Notes: generated by a model from the sequence alone, not told the origin. 64,000 nucleotides of DNA from Bacillota bacterium (GCA_025361765.1 JANYJS010000083.1:1-64000); one strand, 5' to 3'; shown: positions 44,261-54,894, numbered from the stretch's first letter. Translations and numbers: made by a program.

Positions 44261-44310
44261 ATTGTAACATCATTTTTTTGATGTAACAATAAAAATGTTA
44301 CATCAAAAAA
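44261..44310 (-). promoter_or_regulatory. Promoter overlaid with three inverted operator half-sites for the winged-helix/NTase operon
   Basis: On the minus strand, TTGTTA (44289-44284) and TACAAT (44266-44261) are 17 bp apart. Half-sites occur at 44262-44272, 44279-44288 and 44296-44305. The latter two form a perfect 15-bp inverted repeat (44274-44288 with 44296-44310) around 7 nt, and the first two pair with one mismatch. The -35 lies in one repeat and the -10 in another. Confidence 0.7.
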
Positions 44311-44340
44311 TGTTTCGACATTAAATTCTTAAATATCATT

Positions 44341-44382
44341 ATAAAAACGCCATGTGATTTCATAGAAAACATGGCGTTTTAT
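44341..44382 (-). terminator. Terminator of citrate synthase gene
   Basis: A perfect 12-bp stem AAAACGCCATGT/ACATGGCGTTTT (44344-44355/44369-44380) with a 13-nt loop. Read on the minus strand it ends in a T-run about 85 nt after the gltA stop codon. Confidence 0.8.
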
Positions 44383-44464
44383 GGCATAAATCAACTTGGA
44401 TTAATGAGGTTTGTCCCGCAAATCGGAATTCGATGGCAATAGACAATTGGCAACAGTAATGGGC

Positions 44465-46003
44465 CTATTTTTTCACATTTTTCTTAACAAGGGTTTTGCC
44501 ATTTCTTTCTGATTCAGACTCGTGACGTTCAGAGAGAGGGGTGTAGCCAACATGGGGCTGTACACATTTATAAGCAGGTCTCATGATTCTACCACCGGCA
44601 ACCAGCTCTTCAATTCTATGGGCGCACCAGCCGGAAATTCTGGCAGCAGCGAATATCGGCGTCGAGATATCAACAGGGATATTCAGAGCGCTATAGACGA
44701 AGCCGGAATATAAATCGACATTGGCAGGCATTGCTTTGGTGGTTTTTTTGACTTCCATGAACAGCTGTGGCGCGTTCTTTTCTATATAATCGTAAAGCAT
44801 GAAGTCATCCATCAGGCCCTCTTTTTCTGCCAGTTTCTTGGCCATATCCTTAAGCAGAATAGCTCGAGGGTCGGAGATGGTATAAACCGCATGACCAAGA
44901 CCGTATATAAGACCTGACTTGTCGTTGACCTCGCCTTTTAAAATGCGAATCAAGTATTTTTCGACTTCTTTATAATTCGTAATATCTTTAACATTTGCCT
45001 TGATATTGGTCACCATTTCTATAACCTCAATATTCGCGCCGCCATGCTTGGGTCCTTTTAAAGAACCAACGGCAGCTGCGATGGCCGAGTAGGTGTCTGT
45101 TCCTGTTGAAGAAACAAGGTGGGTCGTGAAAGACGAGTTGTTTCCGCCACCGTGCTCCGCATGAAGAATCATGGAGATATCAAGAAGCTTGGCTTCAAGA
45201 TCAGTGTATTCTCCAGTGGGTCTGATTAATCTCAAAATATTTTCAGCCGTGCTCAATTTTGCATCCGGATAATGCAAATGAAGACTCTCATTGTTATAAT
45301 GGGATCGCTTGGCCTGGTAGCCATAAGCAATCAAGGATGGCAGGTAGGCAATAAGGCCAATGGACTGTCTCAGCACATTTTCTACTGAGATATCATCTGG
45401 ATTATCATCATAGGAATACAGGGCTAAAACGCTTCTGGCCAGTTTGTTCATAATATCTGAGCTAGGCGCTGTCAGGATCATATCTCTGGCAAAACCCGTC
45501 GGCAATTCTCTTTTCATGCCTAAAACGGTTTTATACTCTTCAAGTTGTTTTGGGGTTGGAAGCGTACCAAAAAGAAGCAAATAACTGGTTTCTTCATAGC
45601 CGTAGCGATCTTCGATCAGGCAATTCTTGACCAGATCTTCAACGTCGATGCCGCGATAAAACAGTTTGCCGTCAACGGCGACTTTTTCATTCTTTTCGTT
45701 GACTTCATATCCTTGCACGTCGCCAATCTGAGTTAAACCAACGATTACGCCGGCGCCATTGGCATCACGCAGCCCTCTTTTAACATCGTACTTTCCATAA
45801 TAGGAATCGTCGATTAAATTGTTGGTGGTTATGGTCTTAGCCATATGACCAACGAAAGCAGCCTCGATTTCACGGACCTTTTCTGCAGATGCATTGTTAT
45901 TCAAATACTTTTGATGTTCTGATACACCAGAACTTTTGCAGGTATACACTTCCTGATGATTTGGCAATATAGACATTATTTTTTGTATAGTAGTCTTTTT
46001 CAA
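44465..46003 (-). CDS. gltA: Citrate synthase
   Basis: Condenses acetyl-CoA and oxaloacetate. Conserved features include the N-terminal GKLFYRGIDVEDLV, HAEHGGGNNSSFTTHLVSSTGTDTYSAIAAAVGSLKGPKHGGAN with catalytic His residues, and GLGHAVYTISDPRA with the second active-site region. The Asp/Arg residues for citrate lie in the C-terminal ARISGWCAHRIEEL. It starts at TTG 46003 with AGGGGGC upstream; an ATG nine codons later (45976) has no ribosome binding site. 512 aa is longer than many synthases, by the N-terminal stretch. It is a monocistronic gene with its own terminator. Confidence 0.94.
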   Translation of the reverse strand: MKKTTIQKIMSILPNHQEVYTCKSSGVSEHQKYLNNNASAEKVREIEAAFVGHMAKTITTNNLIDDSYYGKYDVKRGLRDANGAGVIVGLTQIGDVQGYEVNEKNEKVAVDGKLFYRGIDVEDLVKNCLIEDRYGYEETSYLLLFGTLPTPKQLEEYKTVLGMKRELPTGFARDMILTAPSSDIMNKLARSVLALYSYDDNPDDISVENVLRQSIGLIAYLPSLIAYGYQAKRSHYNNESLHLHYPDAKLSTAENILRLIRPTGEYTDLEAKLLDISMILHAEHGGGNNSSFTTHLVSSTGTDTYSAIAAAVGSLKGPKHGGANIEVIEMVTNIKANVKDITNYKEVEKYLIRILKGEVNDKSGLIYGLGHAVYTISDPRAILLKDMAKKLAEKEGLMDDFMLYDYIEKNAPQLFMEVKKTTKAMPANVDLYSGFVYSALNIPVDISTPIFAAARISGWCAHRIEELVAGGRIMRPAYKCVQPHVGYTPLSERHESESERNGKTLVKKNVKK

Positions 46004-46016
46004 GCCGAACGCCCCC

Positions 46017-46065
46017 TGTCAAATAGTTTTACAAATCTTATAATAAAAAGTGTGTCAAATAGTTT
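46017..46065. promoter_or_regulatory. Two direct copies of TGTCAAATAGTTT upstream of gltA
   Basis: Copies at 46017-46029 and 46053-46065, 36 bp apart, lie between the gltA start and its likely promoter. On the minus strand each contains TTGACA. They may be paired operator sites or alternative -35 boxes. Confidence 0.45.
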
Positions 46066-46255
46066 CTTTAATATGGCGTAATTTATATATAAGATATCGG
46101 ATATAAACGATGCGATTAACTAACAAGATATCAGAGATTGTTAAAATTGTCAATCAGATGCAAAGCCGAAGGTACAACAGACTTGAACTTATCGTAACGT
46201 TGAAATTTGAATAGTCTGAAAGTTCAGGAAACAAGAAAAATTGTTCAAAAGTGGC
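46066..46255. other. Rest of the divergent spacer, no gene
   Basis: This is the remainder of the 342-bp spacer between gltA and the acyltransferase. It holds no convincing gene. A 12-bp palindrome CTGAAAGTTCAG lies at 46216-46227. A 34-codon open frame (46110-46214) has no good ribosome binding site and was not accepted. Confidence 0.55.
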
Positions 46256-46284
46256 TTTACAAAGAACATATGTTCCTGTATGAT
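46256..46284 (+). promoter_or_regulatory. SOS-type promoter with LexA box in front of acyltransferase-uvrB-uvrA
   Basis: TTTACA (46256-46261) and TATGAT (46279-46284) are 17 bp apart. Within the spacer stands GAACATATGTTC (46264-46275), a perfect match to the Gram-positive LexA box GAAC-N4-GTTC. LexA bound here would block the promoter, so the operon should be induced by DNA damage. Confidence 0.8.
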
Positions 46285-46345
46285 ATTGGGTAGAAAAAGC
46301 TTAAAGTATGGTATGATGTAATTGGTTAAAGGTGAATAAATAATT

Positions 46346-47500
46346 ATGAGACGCATCATAGCTCTAGATATCTATAAGGCCCTGGCTGCTGTCATGGTCA
46401 TCATCATCCATGTTACTGCCTATCCTATTGTCACGCTGACGAGAGGAATTGCGGAGAACGTGCTAATTGTTGTTAACAAATTTTCAAACCCGTCAGTGCC
46501 AATGTTTGTTTTCGCCAGCGGCTTGTCCCTGTTTTATATTTATGGCAATCGCGGGATTGTCTTTGATCATTTTTTGAAGAAGAGACTGCCTAAAATACTG
46601 ATTCCTTACTTAAGCTGGTGCGTGATTTACTACGCGATCTATGTGTATAAAGGGATTTATGTTTTTTCAGCACAAACATTTTTATTTAATGTTCTAACCG
46701 GCAGAATGATGTACCACCTCTACTTTGTTGTCATCATCATTCAGTTTTATCTTGTGTTTGGGCTTATTAATTTCGTGGTAAAAAGATATAGCGAGAAAGT
46801 CATTTTGCCGCTGAGTCTGGCGATCAATATTCTCGCCACAAAGGTATTGCCCGTTTCATATCTGGATAGAAGCTTTCTAACCTATTTGATTTATTTTGTT
46901 TTAGGCTGCTATGTGGCTAAAAATTTAGAGAAAGCCACGGAGCTCCTTTATCGGCATAAAATCCTACTCGCATTTGGGTTTCTTAGTTTAGGCGGCATTT
47001 ATGCCTATCAGTTCTATGAAGCCCAGTTCCTAAATATCAGCGCCCGCTTTATTCCTGGCGCTTATGGCTATATTAGTTTCTGCACTGTAGCCATACTCTT
47101 TTATTACCTAGTGGCAATGGTTATAGAGAAGAAGAGCGAGCCCCAAATAGCAATAGGCATAGAGAAAAAGAACGAGCCCATAAACAAGCCGATAAACAAG
47201 CCGATAAACAAGCCCATAAACGCGGGTGAGCCTACAAATAAGGCGATAATGGCGGACGTGCCCAAAAGCACGAAAATAGATGCGGGCGTGATCAGAAAAG
47301 GCCTATTGGCTTTAAGCGATGGCTCTTACTATATCTACTTGTCTCATCCTTTTGCCATCATAGCCGCTGGCAGTATTTCGGCCAGACTAGGCATTACGGG
47401 GGTCATCGATCAAATGATGATGGCTTTTATAGTTGTGGGGCTGACCTCAGTGCCCTTATCGATTCTGTACGCCAACCTAAAATCAAAAAGAGGAGCATGA
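46346..47500 (+). CDS. Acyltransferase 3 family membrane protein
   Basis: A 384-aa integral membrane protein of the acyltransferase 3 family, which O-acetylates or otherwise acylates surface polymers. The N-terminal RRIIALDIYKALAAVMVIIIHVTAYPI contains the family's catalytic-type His in helix 1, and about ten helices follow. Between the last helices is a low-complexity stretch (about residues 260-315) with IEKKxEP and NKPI repeats. It is the first gene after the LexA-type promoter and ends 9 nt before uvrB, so it should be induced together with the DNA-repair genes. Why a surface acyltransferase belongs to that unit is unknown. Confidence 0.85.
   Translation: MRRIIALDIYKALAAVMVIIIHVTAYPIVTLTRGIAENVLIVVNKFSNPSVPMFVFASGLSLFYIYGNRGIVFDHFLKKRLPKILIPYLSWCVIYYAIYVYKGIYVFSAQTFLFNVLTGRMMYHLYFVVIIIQFYLVFGLINFVVKRYSEKVILPLSLAINILATKVLPVSYLDRSFLTYLIYFVLGCYVAKNLEKATELLYRHKILLAFGFLSLGGIYAYQFYEAQFLNISARFIPGAYGYISFCTVAILFYYLVAMVIEKKSEPQIAIGIEKKNEPINKPINKPINKPINAGEPTNKAIMADVPKSTKIDAGVIRKGLLALSDGSYYIYLSHPFAIIAAGSISARLGITGVIDQMMMAFIVVGLTSVPLSILYANLKSKRGA
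47180..47224 (+). repeat. 12-bp in-frame repeat array in acyltransferase gene
   Basis: Three full copies of ATAAACAAGCCS (47180, 47192, 47204) and a partial fourth encode INKP tetrapeptides. The repeats are identical apart from the last base, pointing to recent slippage; copy number changes would keep the frame. Confidence 0.9.
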
Positions 47501-47509
47501 GCGTTTTTT

Positions 47510-49486
47510 ATGAGCGAATTTAAAATCATATCAGATTATAAGATGATGGGGGATCAGCCTCAGGCGGTGAATCAGCTGTCAGAGGGGATTTTGCGCGGAG
47601 ATAGATTTCAGACACTCCTAGGGGTCACCGGCTCCGGCAAAACTTTCACCATGGCCAACGTTATTGAGAAAGTACAAAGGCCAACATTGGTTATTTCCCA
47701 TAACAAGACCTTAGCGGCACAACTCTGCGGAGAGTTCAAGGAATTTTTCCCGGAAAATGCGGTTGAATATTTCGTCAGCTATTACGACTATTACCAGCCT
47801 GAGGCCTATGTGGCTTCGACGGATACCTATATTGAAAAGGATTCAGACATCAATGAAGAAATCGAAAAGATGCGCCACTCAGCTACTGCGGCCTTAGCCG
47901 AGAGACGGGATGTTATTATCGTGGCAAGCGTATCCTGCATCTACGGACTCGGAAGTCCGGTGGACTATGAGAATCAAGTACTTTCCTTGAGGCCCGGCAT
48001 GCAGAAAAATAGAAACGAAATTATACGCAAGCTGGTGGATATCCAGTATAGCCGAAATGATATGGAATTCAAGCGAGGCAGTTTTAGAGTACGGGGAGAT
48101 ACCATCGATATTTATCCCATTGGCGCAGAAACGGCTATTAGGATGGAACTTTTTGGCGATGAAATTGAAGTTCTCAAGGAAATCAATCCGGTGACCGGAG
48201 AAATTACTGGCATTAGAAGTCATGTTTCGATTTTCCCCGCATCCCATTATGTGACGACCAAAGAGAATATCGATAAAGCCCTGATTTCCATCGAAGCGGA
48301 GCTGGAGCAGCGCATCGTCTGGTTCAAGGACAGGGGAAAGCTGATCGAGGCCCAGCGCATCGAGCAGAAGACGCGATATGATATCGAGATGCTCAGGGAA
48401 GTAGGAATCTGCAAGGGGATTGAAAACTATTCCAGACATATAAATGGCTTGGAATCAGGCAATAGACCCTACACGCTGATCGATTATTTTCCGGACGATT
48501 TTTTGGTTATTATTGACGAATCTCATGTCATGTTGCCCCAGCTGAGGGCCATGTATGCTGGTGACAGGTCAAGAAAGCAAACCCTCGTAGATTATGGATT
48601 CAGACTGCCTTCAGCGCTCGATAATAGACCGCTTAATTTTGGAGAGTTTAATGAACTGGTGAATCAGGTCATCTTTGTCAGTGCTACGCCCACTCAGTAT
48701 GAGCGGGAGCAAAGCGGCGGCATCATAGCTGAGCAGGTTCTGAGGCCCACGGGACTCATGGATCCTCCGATCGAAGTCCGAAAAAGTGAAGGTCAAATCG
48801 ATGACCTCATCGGAGAAATAAACAAAACCCTAGAACGCAAGGAAAGAGTTCTTGTTACGACCCTGACCAAAAAAATGTCTGAAAGTCTGACGGATTATCT
48901 CAAAAATGTGGGGATTAAAGTCAGGTATCTGCATTCAGAGATCGATACCCTCGAGCGTATGGAAATATTGAGGGATTTGAGACTTGGCGTCTTTGATGTA
49001 CTCGTGGGCATAAATCTGTTGAGAGAAGGCCTGGATCTTCCCGAAGTAGCCCTTGTGGCCATTTTAGATGCAGACAAGGAAGGTTTTTTAAGAAATGAGA
49101 CCTCCTTAGTGCAGACTATAGGCCGGGCGTCCAGAAACGTTCATGGCAAGGTCGTCATGTATGCGGACAGGATGACGGAGTCCATGCGAAAAGCGATTTC
49201 CGAGACTGACCGCAGACGAGCGGTTCAATTGGCCTATAATATTGAACACGGGATCACGCCAACTACCATTGAAAAATCTATCCGGGCTATTATGGAGGCC
49301 ACTAAGGTGGCTGAGGAAAGCGATTTGTTCTATGACAGCAGGTCTGCTTCTGAACTCACTAAAAAAGAGCTGAATGAGCTCATCAAACGACTTGAAAAGG
49401 ATATGCGGGATGCGGCCTCAAATCTTCAATTTGAGCGTGCGGCAGAACTGAGAGATAAGATATTTGCTCTCAAGCTGCGCAGATAA
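47510..49486 (+). CDS. uvrB: Excinuclease ABC subunit B
   Basis: Damage-verifying helicase of nucleotide excision repair. Walker [11 protein letters not shown] near residue 39, the beta-hairpin [21 protein letters not shown] near 91, helicase motifs through [19 protein letters not shown], and a C-terminal UVR domain that meets UvrC ([22 protein letters not shown]). 658 aa is standard. It follows the acyltransferase by 9 nt and is followed by uvrA, an SOS unit driven by the LexA-box promoter at 46256. Confidence 0.97.
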   Translation: MSEFKIISDYKMMGDQPQAVNQLSEGILRGDRFQTLLGVTGSGKTFTMANVIEKVQRPTLVISHNKTLAAQLCGEFKEFFPENAVEYFVSYYDYYQPEAYVASTDTYIEKDSDINEEIEKMRHSATAALAERRDVIIVASVSCIYGLGSPVDYENQVLSLRPGMQKNRNEIIRKLVDIQYSRNDMEFKRGSFRVRGDTIDIYPIGAETAIRMELFGDEIEVLKEINPVTGEITGIRSHVSIFPASHYVTTKENIDKALISIEAELEQRIVWFKDRGKLIEAQRIEQKTRYDIEMLREVGICKGIENYSRHINGLESGNRPYTLIDYFPDDFLVIIDESHVMLPQLRAMYAGDRSRKQTLVDYGFRLPSALDNRPLNFGEFNELVNQVIFVSATPTQYEREQSGGIIAEQVLRPTGLMDPPIEVRKSEGQIDDLIGEINKTLERKERVLVTTLTKKMSESLTDYLKNVGIKVRYLHSEIDTLERMEILRDLRLGVFDVLVGINLLREGLDLPEVALVAILDADKEGFLRNETSLVQTIGRASRNVHGKVVMYADRMTESMRKAISETDRRRAVQLAYNIEHGITPTTIEKSIRAIMEATKVAEESDLFYDSRSASELTKKELNELIKRLEKDMRDAASNLQFERAAELRDKIFALKLRR

Positions 49487-49516
49487 ATGTGCCGGATGTA
49501 ATGGCCATCTGCCTAA

Positions 49517-49577
49517 GCTGCTTTTTAACTCATAAATGCTGCTTTTAACTCATAAAAGCTGCTTTTAACTCATAAAT
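49517..49577. repeat. Three 20-bp tandem repeats between uvrB and uvrA
   Basis: Units GCTGCTTT(T)TAACTCATAAA at 49517, 49538 and 49558, nearly identical. They lie 30 nt after the uvrB stop and do not form an obvious terminator. Confidence 0.85.
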
Positions 49578-49633
49578 CTACGCTTCAGTCTGTAAGGATC
49601 GATGGCGTTGTAAATACAGATCGGGAGGAAAAT

Positions 49634-52495
49634 ATGCCTAAGAATTTAATCATAAAAGGTGCCAAGGAGCATAATTTAAAGAATATAGATATCGTCATTC
49701 CTAGAGATCAGATGGTAGTGTTGACTGGGCTCAGTGGCTCGGGTAAATCCTCGCTGGCTTTTGATACCATTTATGCGGAGGGGCAGAGACGTTATGTTGA
49801 GAGCCTGTCCGCTTATGCCAGGCAGTTTCTAGGACAGATGGAAAAACCGGATGTGGAGTCCATAGAAGGACTATCTCCAGCTATTTCCATAGATCAGAAG
49901 ACCACCAGCAAAAACCCGAGATCGACGGTGGGCACGGTAACGGAGATCTACGATTATCTGCGTTTGATGTATGCCAGAATTGGCATACCACACTGCCCGG
50001 TTTGTGGCAGAGTGATTGCCCAGCAGTCCCTCGACCAGATCGTTGAAAGCATCATGTCCCTTCCTGAGGGCACGAGAATGCTGATCTTAGCCCCAGTTGT
50101 CAGAGATCGTAAAGGGGAACATGAGAAAGTTCTTGAACGCGTTCGAAAAGAAGGATTTTCAAGAGTCCGCGTCGACGGAGTCATTTATGAAATCAACGAA
50201 GAGGAAATCAAACTGGCTAAAACCCATAAGCATTCCATAGAAATCGTTGTAGATAGAATAATTGTCAAGCCGGATAGTGCGAGCAGGCTTTCTGAATCAG
50301 TAGAAATGGCCCTTGTCCATGGCGAAGGCCTCATGATGGTCAGCATAATTGGACGGCCAGAAGAGGCAAAGGGGGAAGAAGCGACACATGAAGATATGAT
50401 GTTCAGTACCATGCTGTCATGCCCTGAACATGGCGTCAGCATAGAAGAGCTTGAGCCAAGGATGTTTTCATTCAACAGCCCCTTTGGCGCCTGTACTTCC
50501 TGCAAAGGCCTTGGCTTCATTCAGCAGGTCGACCCAGATTTAATCGTGACGGACAAAAGGCTCAGCATCAACGATGGTGCATTAGGCGGTATTTTTTCTT
50601 CGATGGAAGAAGGGACTTACTACAACCGTATGGTAGCGGCTTTAGCTGAGCTACATAAGGTCAATTTGGAATTGCCCTTTGATCAGTTGCCACTGGATTT
50701 TACGAATGAACTGCTTTATGGCACTAAGAATAAGAAGCTCAGCTATTATTATCAAAGCAAAAACGGCGGGTTTAAATCCTTTATGAACCATAGTTTTGAG
50801 GGCGTCATCAACAACCTTGAAAGACGCTACAAGGAAACGAATTCTGACTATATTCGCGGGAAAATCGAAGAATTCATGAGCCTTATCCCTTGTGACGCCT
50901 GCGGGGGAAAGCGACTAAAGCCAGAAGTTTTGGCCGTCACTGTTGGGGACAAAAGCATTGCTGAGTTTACGAATTTGTCCATTAGGGAATCGTTAAAGTT
51001 CGTAGAAGATTTGATGCTAAACGATAAGGATAAGATGATCGCGCGCCAGATTATTAAGGAAATCAGTAGCAGGCTGCTGTTTCTCGTGGACGTGGGACTT
51101 GATTATCTCACCATGTCAAGGTCTGCCGGCAGTTTGTCCGGCGGCGAATCTCAAAGGATCAGACTGGCGACTCAGATTGGATCAAGTCTTGTCGGAGTCC
51201 TTTATATCCTTGATGAGCCCAGCATTGGTCTTCATCAAAAGGATAACCAGAAGCTGCTTAAAACACTTCGCAATCTCACAGATATCGGCAACACGCTGCT
51301 CATCGTTGAACATGATGAAGAGACCATGCACGCTGCGGATCATATTATAGATATTGGACCTGGTGCCGGTATACACGGCGGTGAAATCGTCGCCCAAGGA
51401 AGCTTTGAAGACATTATAAACTGCAAAGAATCAATTACTGGGCAATATCTCACTGGCGTCAGAAAGATTGCCGTTCCAGAGCAAAGAAGAACTTCAAATG
51501 GCAATAGCATCAGCATTATCGGAGCCCAGGAGAACAATCTTAAGTCCATCGATGTCGAATTTCCCCTTGGCGTATTCATTGCGGTCACTGGGGTTTCGGG
51601 TTCGGGCAAAAGCAGCTTGATTAACGAGATCCTTTATAAGAGCGTTGCGGCCGAACTCAACAACGCCAAAAGCAAACCGGGAAAGCACAAAGCCATAACC
51701 GGTCTTGAAAATATCGATAAAATCATCAACATCGATCAGTCGCCAATCGGCAGAACGCCAAGATCAAATCCCGCCACCTACACCGGCTTATTTACGCCCA
51801 TTAGGGATCTGTTTTCCCAGCTTCCTGAGTCCAAGATCAGAGGCTATGAGAAAGGCAGATTCAGCTTCAATGTCAAAGGCGGACGCTGCGAATCCTGCAG
51901 CGGCGACGGCATTATAAAGATTGAAATGCACTTTCTGCCGGATGTCTATGTCCCCTGTGAAGTGTGCAAAGGCAAACGCTATAACAGGGAGACCCTTGAA
52001 GTGAAATACAAGGGCAAAAGCATTTACGATGTATTGGCTATGAACGTCGAAGAAGCGCTGGACTTCTTTAAAAATATTCCGACAATAACAAGGCAACTCA
52101 AAACTTTGAGTGAAGTGGGCCTGGGCTATATCAAATTGGGCCAGCCGTCTACTCAGCTTTCCGGGGGCGAAGCCCAGCGCATCAAGCTGGCGTCGGAGCT
52201 CTCAAAACGCAGCACCGGAAGGACTCTGTATATTCTGGATGAACCCACCACTGGGCTTCATTTTGCGGATGTGGACAGATTGATTCAGGTACTGGGCAGG
52301 CTGGTTGACGGCGGTAATACGGTGGTTGTCATTGAGCATAATCTTGAGGTTATTAAGGTCAGCGACTATGTGATCGATCTTGGCCCGGACGGTGGAGACA
52401 GGGGCGGAGAAATCATCGCCACGGGTACGCCGGAAGAATTGACCCGGGTCGAGAAATCTTATACTGGAGTCTATCTCAAAAAGGTGTTAAAATAA
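49634..52495 (+). CDS. uvrA: Excinuclease ABC subunit A
   Basis: DNA-damage-recognition ATPase. Two ABC modules: Walker [10 protein letters not shown] near residue 33 and GVSGSGKSS near 655, with signatures [10 protein letters not shown] and [10 protein letters not shown]. Zinc modules CPVCGRV near 116, CTSCKGLG with CDACGGKR, and CESCSGDGI...CEVCKGKRY are all present. 953 aa is normal. The ATG has a GGGAGG site. It follows uvrB and probably shares its SOS control. Confidence 0.97.
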   Translation: MPKNLIIKGAKEHNLKNIDIVIPRDQMVVLTGLSGSGKSSLAFDTIYAEGQRRYVESLSAYARQFLGQMEKPDVESIEGLSPAISIDQKTTSKNPRSTVGTVTEIYDYLRLMYARIGIPHCPVCGRVIAQQSLDQIVESIMSLPEGTRMLILAPVVRDRKGEHEKVLERVRKEGFSRVRVDGVIYEINEEEIKLAKTHKHSIEIVVDRIIVKPDSASRLSESVEMALVHGEGLMMVSIIGRPEEAKGEEATHEDMMFSTMLSCPEHGVSIEELEPRMFSFNSPFGACTSCKGLGFIQQVDPDLIVTDKRLSINDGALGGIFSSMEEGTYYNRMVAALAELHKVNLELPFDQLPLDFTNELLYGTKNKKLSYYYQSKNGGFKSFMNHSFEGVINNLERRYKETNSDYIRGKIEEFMSLIPCDACGGKRLKPEVLAVTVGDKSIAEFTNLSIRESLKFVEDLMLNDKDKMIARQIIKEISSRLLFLVDVGLDYLTMSRSAGSLSGGESQRIRLATQIGSSLVGVLYILDEPSIGLHQKDNQKLLKTLRNLTDIGNTLLIVEHDEETMHAADHIIDIGPGAGIHGGEIVAQGSFEDIINCKESITGQYLTGVRKIAVPEQRRTSNGNSISIIGAQENNLKSIDVEFPLGVFIAVTGVSGSGKSSLINEILYKSVAAELNNAKSKPGKHKAITGLENIDKIINIDQSPIGRTPRSNPATYTGLFTPIRDLFSQLPESKIRGYEKGRFSFNVKGGRCESCSGDGIIKIEMHFLPDVYVPCEVCKGKRYNRETLEVKYKGKSIYDVLAMNVEEALDFFKNIPTITRQLKTLSEVGLGYIKLGQPSTQLSGGEAQRIKLASELSKRSTGRTLYILDEPTTGLHFADVDRLIQVLGRLVDGGNTVVVIEHNLEVIKVSDYVIDLGPDGGDRGGEIIATGTPEELTRVEKSYTGVYLKKVLK

Positions 52496-52525
52496 TAAGA
52501 AAATAATTGAGTAGGCGGTGAAATA

Positions 52526-53467
52526 ATGAAATCCCAAAAAACAGTCATGTATTTATTGATGGCTGTATTGGTAGTTGCCTGGGGGCTGGATTATATTGCG
52601 GCAAAAAAGTGTCTTTATGTTCTTGACGTTTTCGTTCTTTTATTTCTAAGATATTGTCTTGCGCTTGTTGTGGTCTGGACTATTAAATTGATTGTTGACC
52701 GAAAATTGAACCTGCATATCAAAGATCTCCCATTGCTGGTTCTTTGCGCGATTACGGGAGAAATTGGGTATTTTTTCCTTGAGTACACTGCTATTTCCTA
52801 TTTACCCCTTTCACTTCTGACCCTAATTTTAGCTGGTGTGCCGGTAGTTTCTCTAATTATCGAGAAAATCCTATACAATAGAAAAATTACTTTTATTATG
52901 GTGGCTGGGGTTATCGGCTCCTTCATTGGTGTAGCCATTATTATCGGAGCTGATTTCAGGGTGCTGATGAACGGTAGAATTTTAGGCTATCTGTTAGCCT
53001 TCGGCGCAGTGATTTCCTGGAATATCTATAACTTCTTGACAGCTAAGCTTCATGACAATTATTCGGATGTTTCGCTATCCTTTTATCAGATTAGTTGTAC
53101 TAGCCTGATACTGGCGCCTTACGCCCTTCGGCATTTGCCCGAAGCGGGCGTTATGACCCCTAACCTTATGGGTTGGCTGCTGTTCTTAGGCGCAATCAGT
53201 GCGGGACTTGGTTTCGTCATTTACGTGCGTTCCCTGGATATCCTGGGGGTTACGCAGACGGCACTCTTCTCTAATTTTTTACCAATCAGCACGACGATTT
53301 TGAGCTGGGCATTTTTTAAAGAAATGATTGCGCCAATTCAGATCTTTGGTGGTATAATAGTTATCACTTCCGCCTGTGTGGTGATTTTTGAAAAAGGCCG
53401 CGTGGACACTGCCCACGATATTAAGGAAGCTTACTTGACTAATAAAGCCCTGGAGGTAGACCGATGA
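52526..53467 (+). CDS. EamA/DMT superfamily transporter
   Basis: A 313-aa membrane protein with ten hydrophobic helices in two EamA halves (AVLVVAWGLDYIAAKKCL... and LGYLLAFGAVISWNIYNFLTAKL...). The family exports or imports metabolites and amino acids; the substrate is not readable here. It follows uvrA by 30 nt with GGCGGTG before its ATG, and its stop overlaps the pncB start by 4 nt, so it may move a pyridine compound used or produced by the next enzyme (inference only). Confidence 0.85.
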   Translation: MKSQKTVMYLLMAVLVVAWGLDYIAAKKCLYVLDVFVLLFLRYCLALVVVWTIKLIVDRKLNLHIKDLPLLVLCAITGEIGYFFLEYTAISYLPLSLLTLILAGVPVVSLIIEKILYNRKITFIMVAGVIGSFIGVAIIIGADFRVLMNGRILGYLLAFGAVISWNIYNFLTAKLHDNYSDVSLSFYQISCTSLILAPYALRHLPEAGVMTPNLMGWLLFLGAISAGLGFVIYVRSLDILGVTQTALFSNFLPISTTILSWAFFKEMIAPIQIFGGIIVITSACVVIFEKGRVDTAHDIKEAYLTNKALEVDR

Positions 53468-54894
53468 TTGAACGTTTAAATTTGACCATGCTGACAGACT
53501 TTTATGAACTCACGATGGCAAATGGTTATTTGGCCAAAGGCTGTGCTGAAGAGATTGCCTATTTCGACTTGTTTTTCAGAAAAATTCCAGATAACGGCGG
53601 ATTCGCCCTTTGTGCGGGTCTTGAACAGCTGATCGGCTATTTGAATAATTTAAAATTTGAACAGGATGACATAGATTATTTAAGGGCAAAGGGAATTTTC
53701 AGTGAAGAGTTTCTTTGCTATCTTATGACTTTTAAGTTTGAATGTGATGTCTGGGCCGTCCCAGAGGGCACTCCGGTTTTTCCGGGAGAGCCGTTATTGA
53801 CGGTGCGCGGGCCACTTATTCAGGCTCAGTTTATAGAAACCATCGCCCTTCTTTCTATTTGTCATCAGAGCTTAATCGCCACAAAGGCAAACCGCATAGT
53901 CAGGGCTGCAAAGGGCAGAGCTGTCATGGAGTTTGGCACACGAAGGGCCCATGGCACCTCGGCAGCGATTTATGGTGCCAGAGCAGCCTACATCGGAGGC
54001 TGCGCCGGAACTTCCTGTGTGATGGCTGAACGAGATTTTAAAGTTCCGGCCATGGGCACTATGGCTCACAGCTGGGTTCAAATATTCCCAACAGAATATG
54101 AAGCATTCGAAAGTTATGCCCAGCTTTATCCGGAGAATACGGTTTTACTCGTTGACACCTACAACGTCCTTAAATCAGGGGTGCCAAATGCCATAAAGGT
54201 ATTTCAAGAGTACAAGCCCAAAAATATGGGCATCCGCATTGATAGTGGCGATATGACCTATCTGTCGAAAAAAGCCAGAGCCATGCTTGACGCTGCTGGA
54301 CTTCAGGACTGCAAAATAGTGGCGTCCAATTCTCTTGATGAGAATATCATCCGCGATTTGATCGATCAAGGAGCCTGCGTTGATATTTTCGGTGTCGGTG
54401 AGAGGCTCATCACATCAAGGTCTGAGCCGGTGCTGGGCGGCGTGTACAAGCTATCCGCCATTGAAGTGAATGGGGTTATAGAGCCGAAGATTAAAATCAG
54501 TGAAAACGTTGAAAAGATTACGAACCCTGGTTTTAAGAAGTTTTTCAGGCTTTATGACAAGGATACTCAAAAAGCCATTGCGGATGTCATAACTCTGGCC
54601 GATGAAGAAATCCCGGAAGATCAGGCTTATGAGCTATTTGATCCGGGTTTTATATGGAAAAGAAAGATTGCCAGCAACTTTTATGCCGTAAAAATGCAGA
54701 AGCGCATATTCAAAAAAGGCGAGTGCATTTATGACTCCCCGCCTATAGAAGAGATCAGAAACTACTGCGCCCTGCAGGTAAACACCCTTTGGGAGGAACT
54801 GCTGCGATTCGAGAACCCTCATGAGTATTACGTAGACTTGTCAAAAGAGCTCTGGGAATTAAAAAACAGATTAATCAAAGAATTTCAGTATTAG
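53464..54894 (+). CDS. pncB: Nicotinate phosphoribosyltransferase
   Basis: NAD-salvage enzyme joining nicotinate to phosphoribosyl pyrophosphate. Recognised by LTMLTDFYELTMANGY at the N-terminus, AVMEFGTRRAHG (catalytic region), the NTVLLVDTYNVLKSGVPNAIKV core and GIRIDSGDMTYLSKKAR. 476 aa, complete. ATGA overlap with the upstream transporter suggests translational coupling. It is followed by butyrate kinase after 46 nt. Confidence 0.94.
   Translation: MIERLNLTMLTDFYELTMANGYLAKGCAEEIAYFDLFFRKIPDNGGFALCAGLEQLIGYLNNLKFEQDDIDYLRAKGIFSEEFLCYLMTFKFECDVWAVPEGTPVFPGEPLLTVRGPLIQAQFIETIALLSICHQSLIATKANRIVRAAKGRAVMEFGTRRAHGTSAAIYGARAAYIGGCAGTSCVMAERDFKVPAMGTMAHSWVQIFPTEYEAFESYAQLYPENTVLLVDTYNVLKSGVPNAIKVFQEYKPKNMGIRIDSGDMTYLSKKARAMLDAAGLQDCKIVASNSLDENIIRDLIDQGACVDIFGVGERLITSRSEPVLGGVYKLSAIEVNGVIEPKIKISENVEKITNPGFKKFFRLYDKDTQKAIADVITLADEEIPEDQAYELFDPGFIWKRKIASNFYAVKMQKRIFKKGECIYDSPPIEEIRNYCALQVNTLWEELLRFENPHEYYVDLSKELWELKNRLIKEFQY

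Noticed and set aside
46110-46214. 34-codon open frame between gltA and the acyltransferase gene
   Set aside because: No convincing ribosome binding site, no family resemblance and it lies in regulatory DNA next to the LexA-box promoter.
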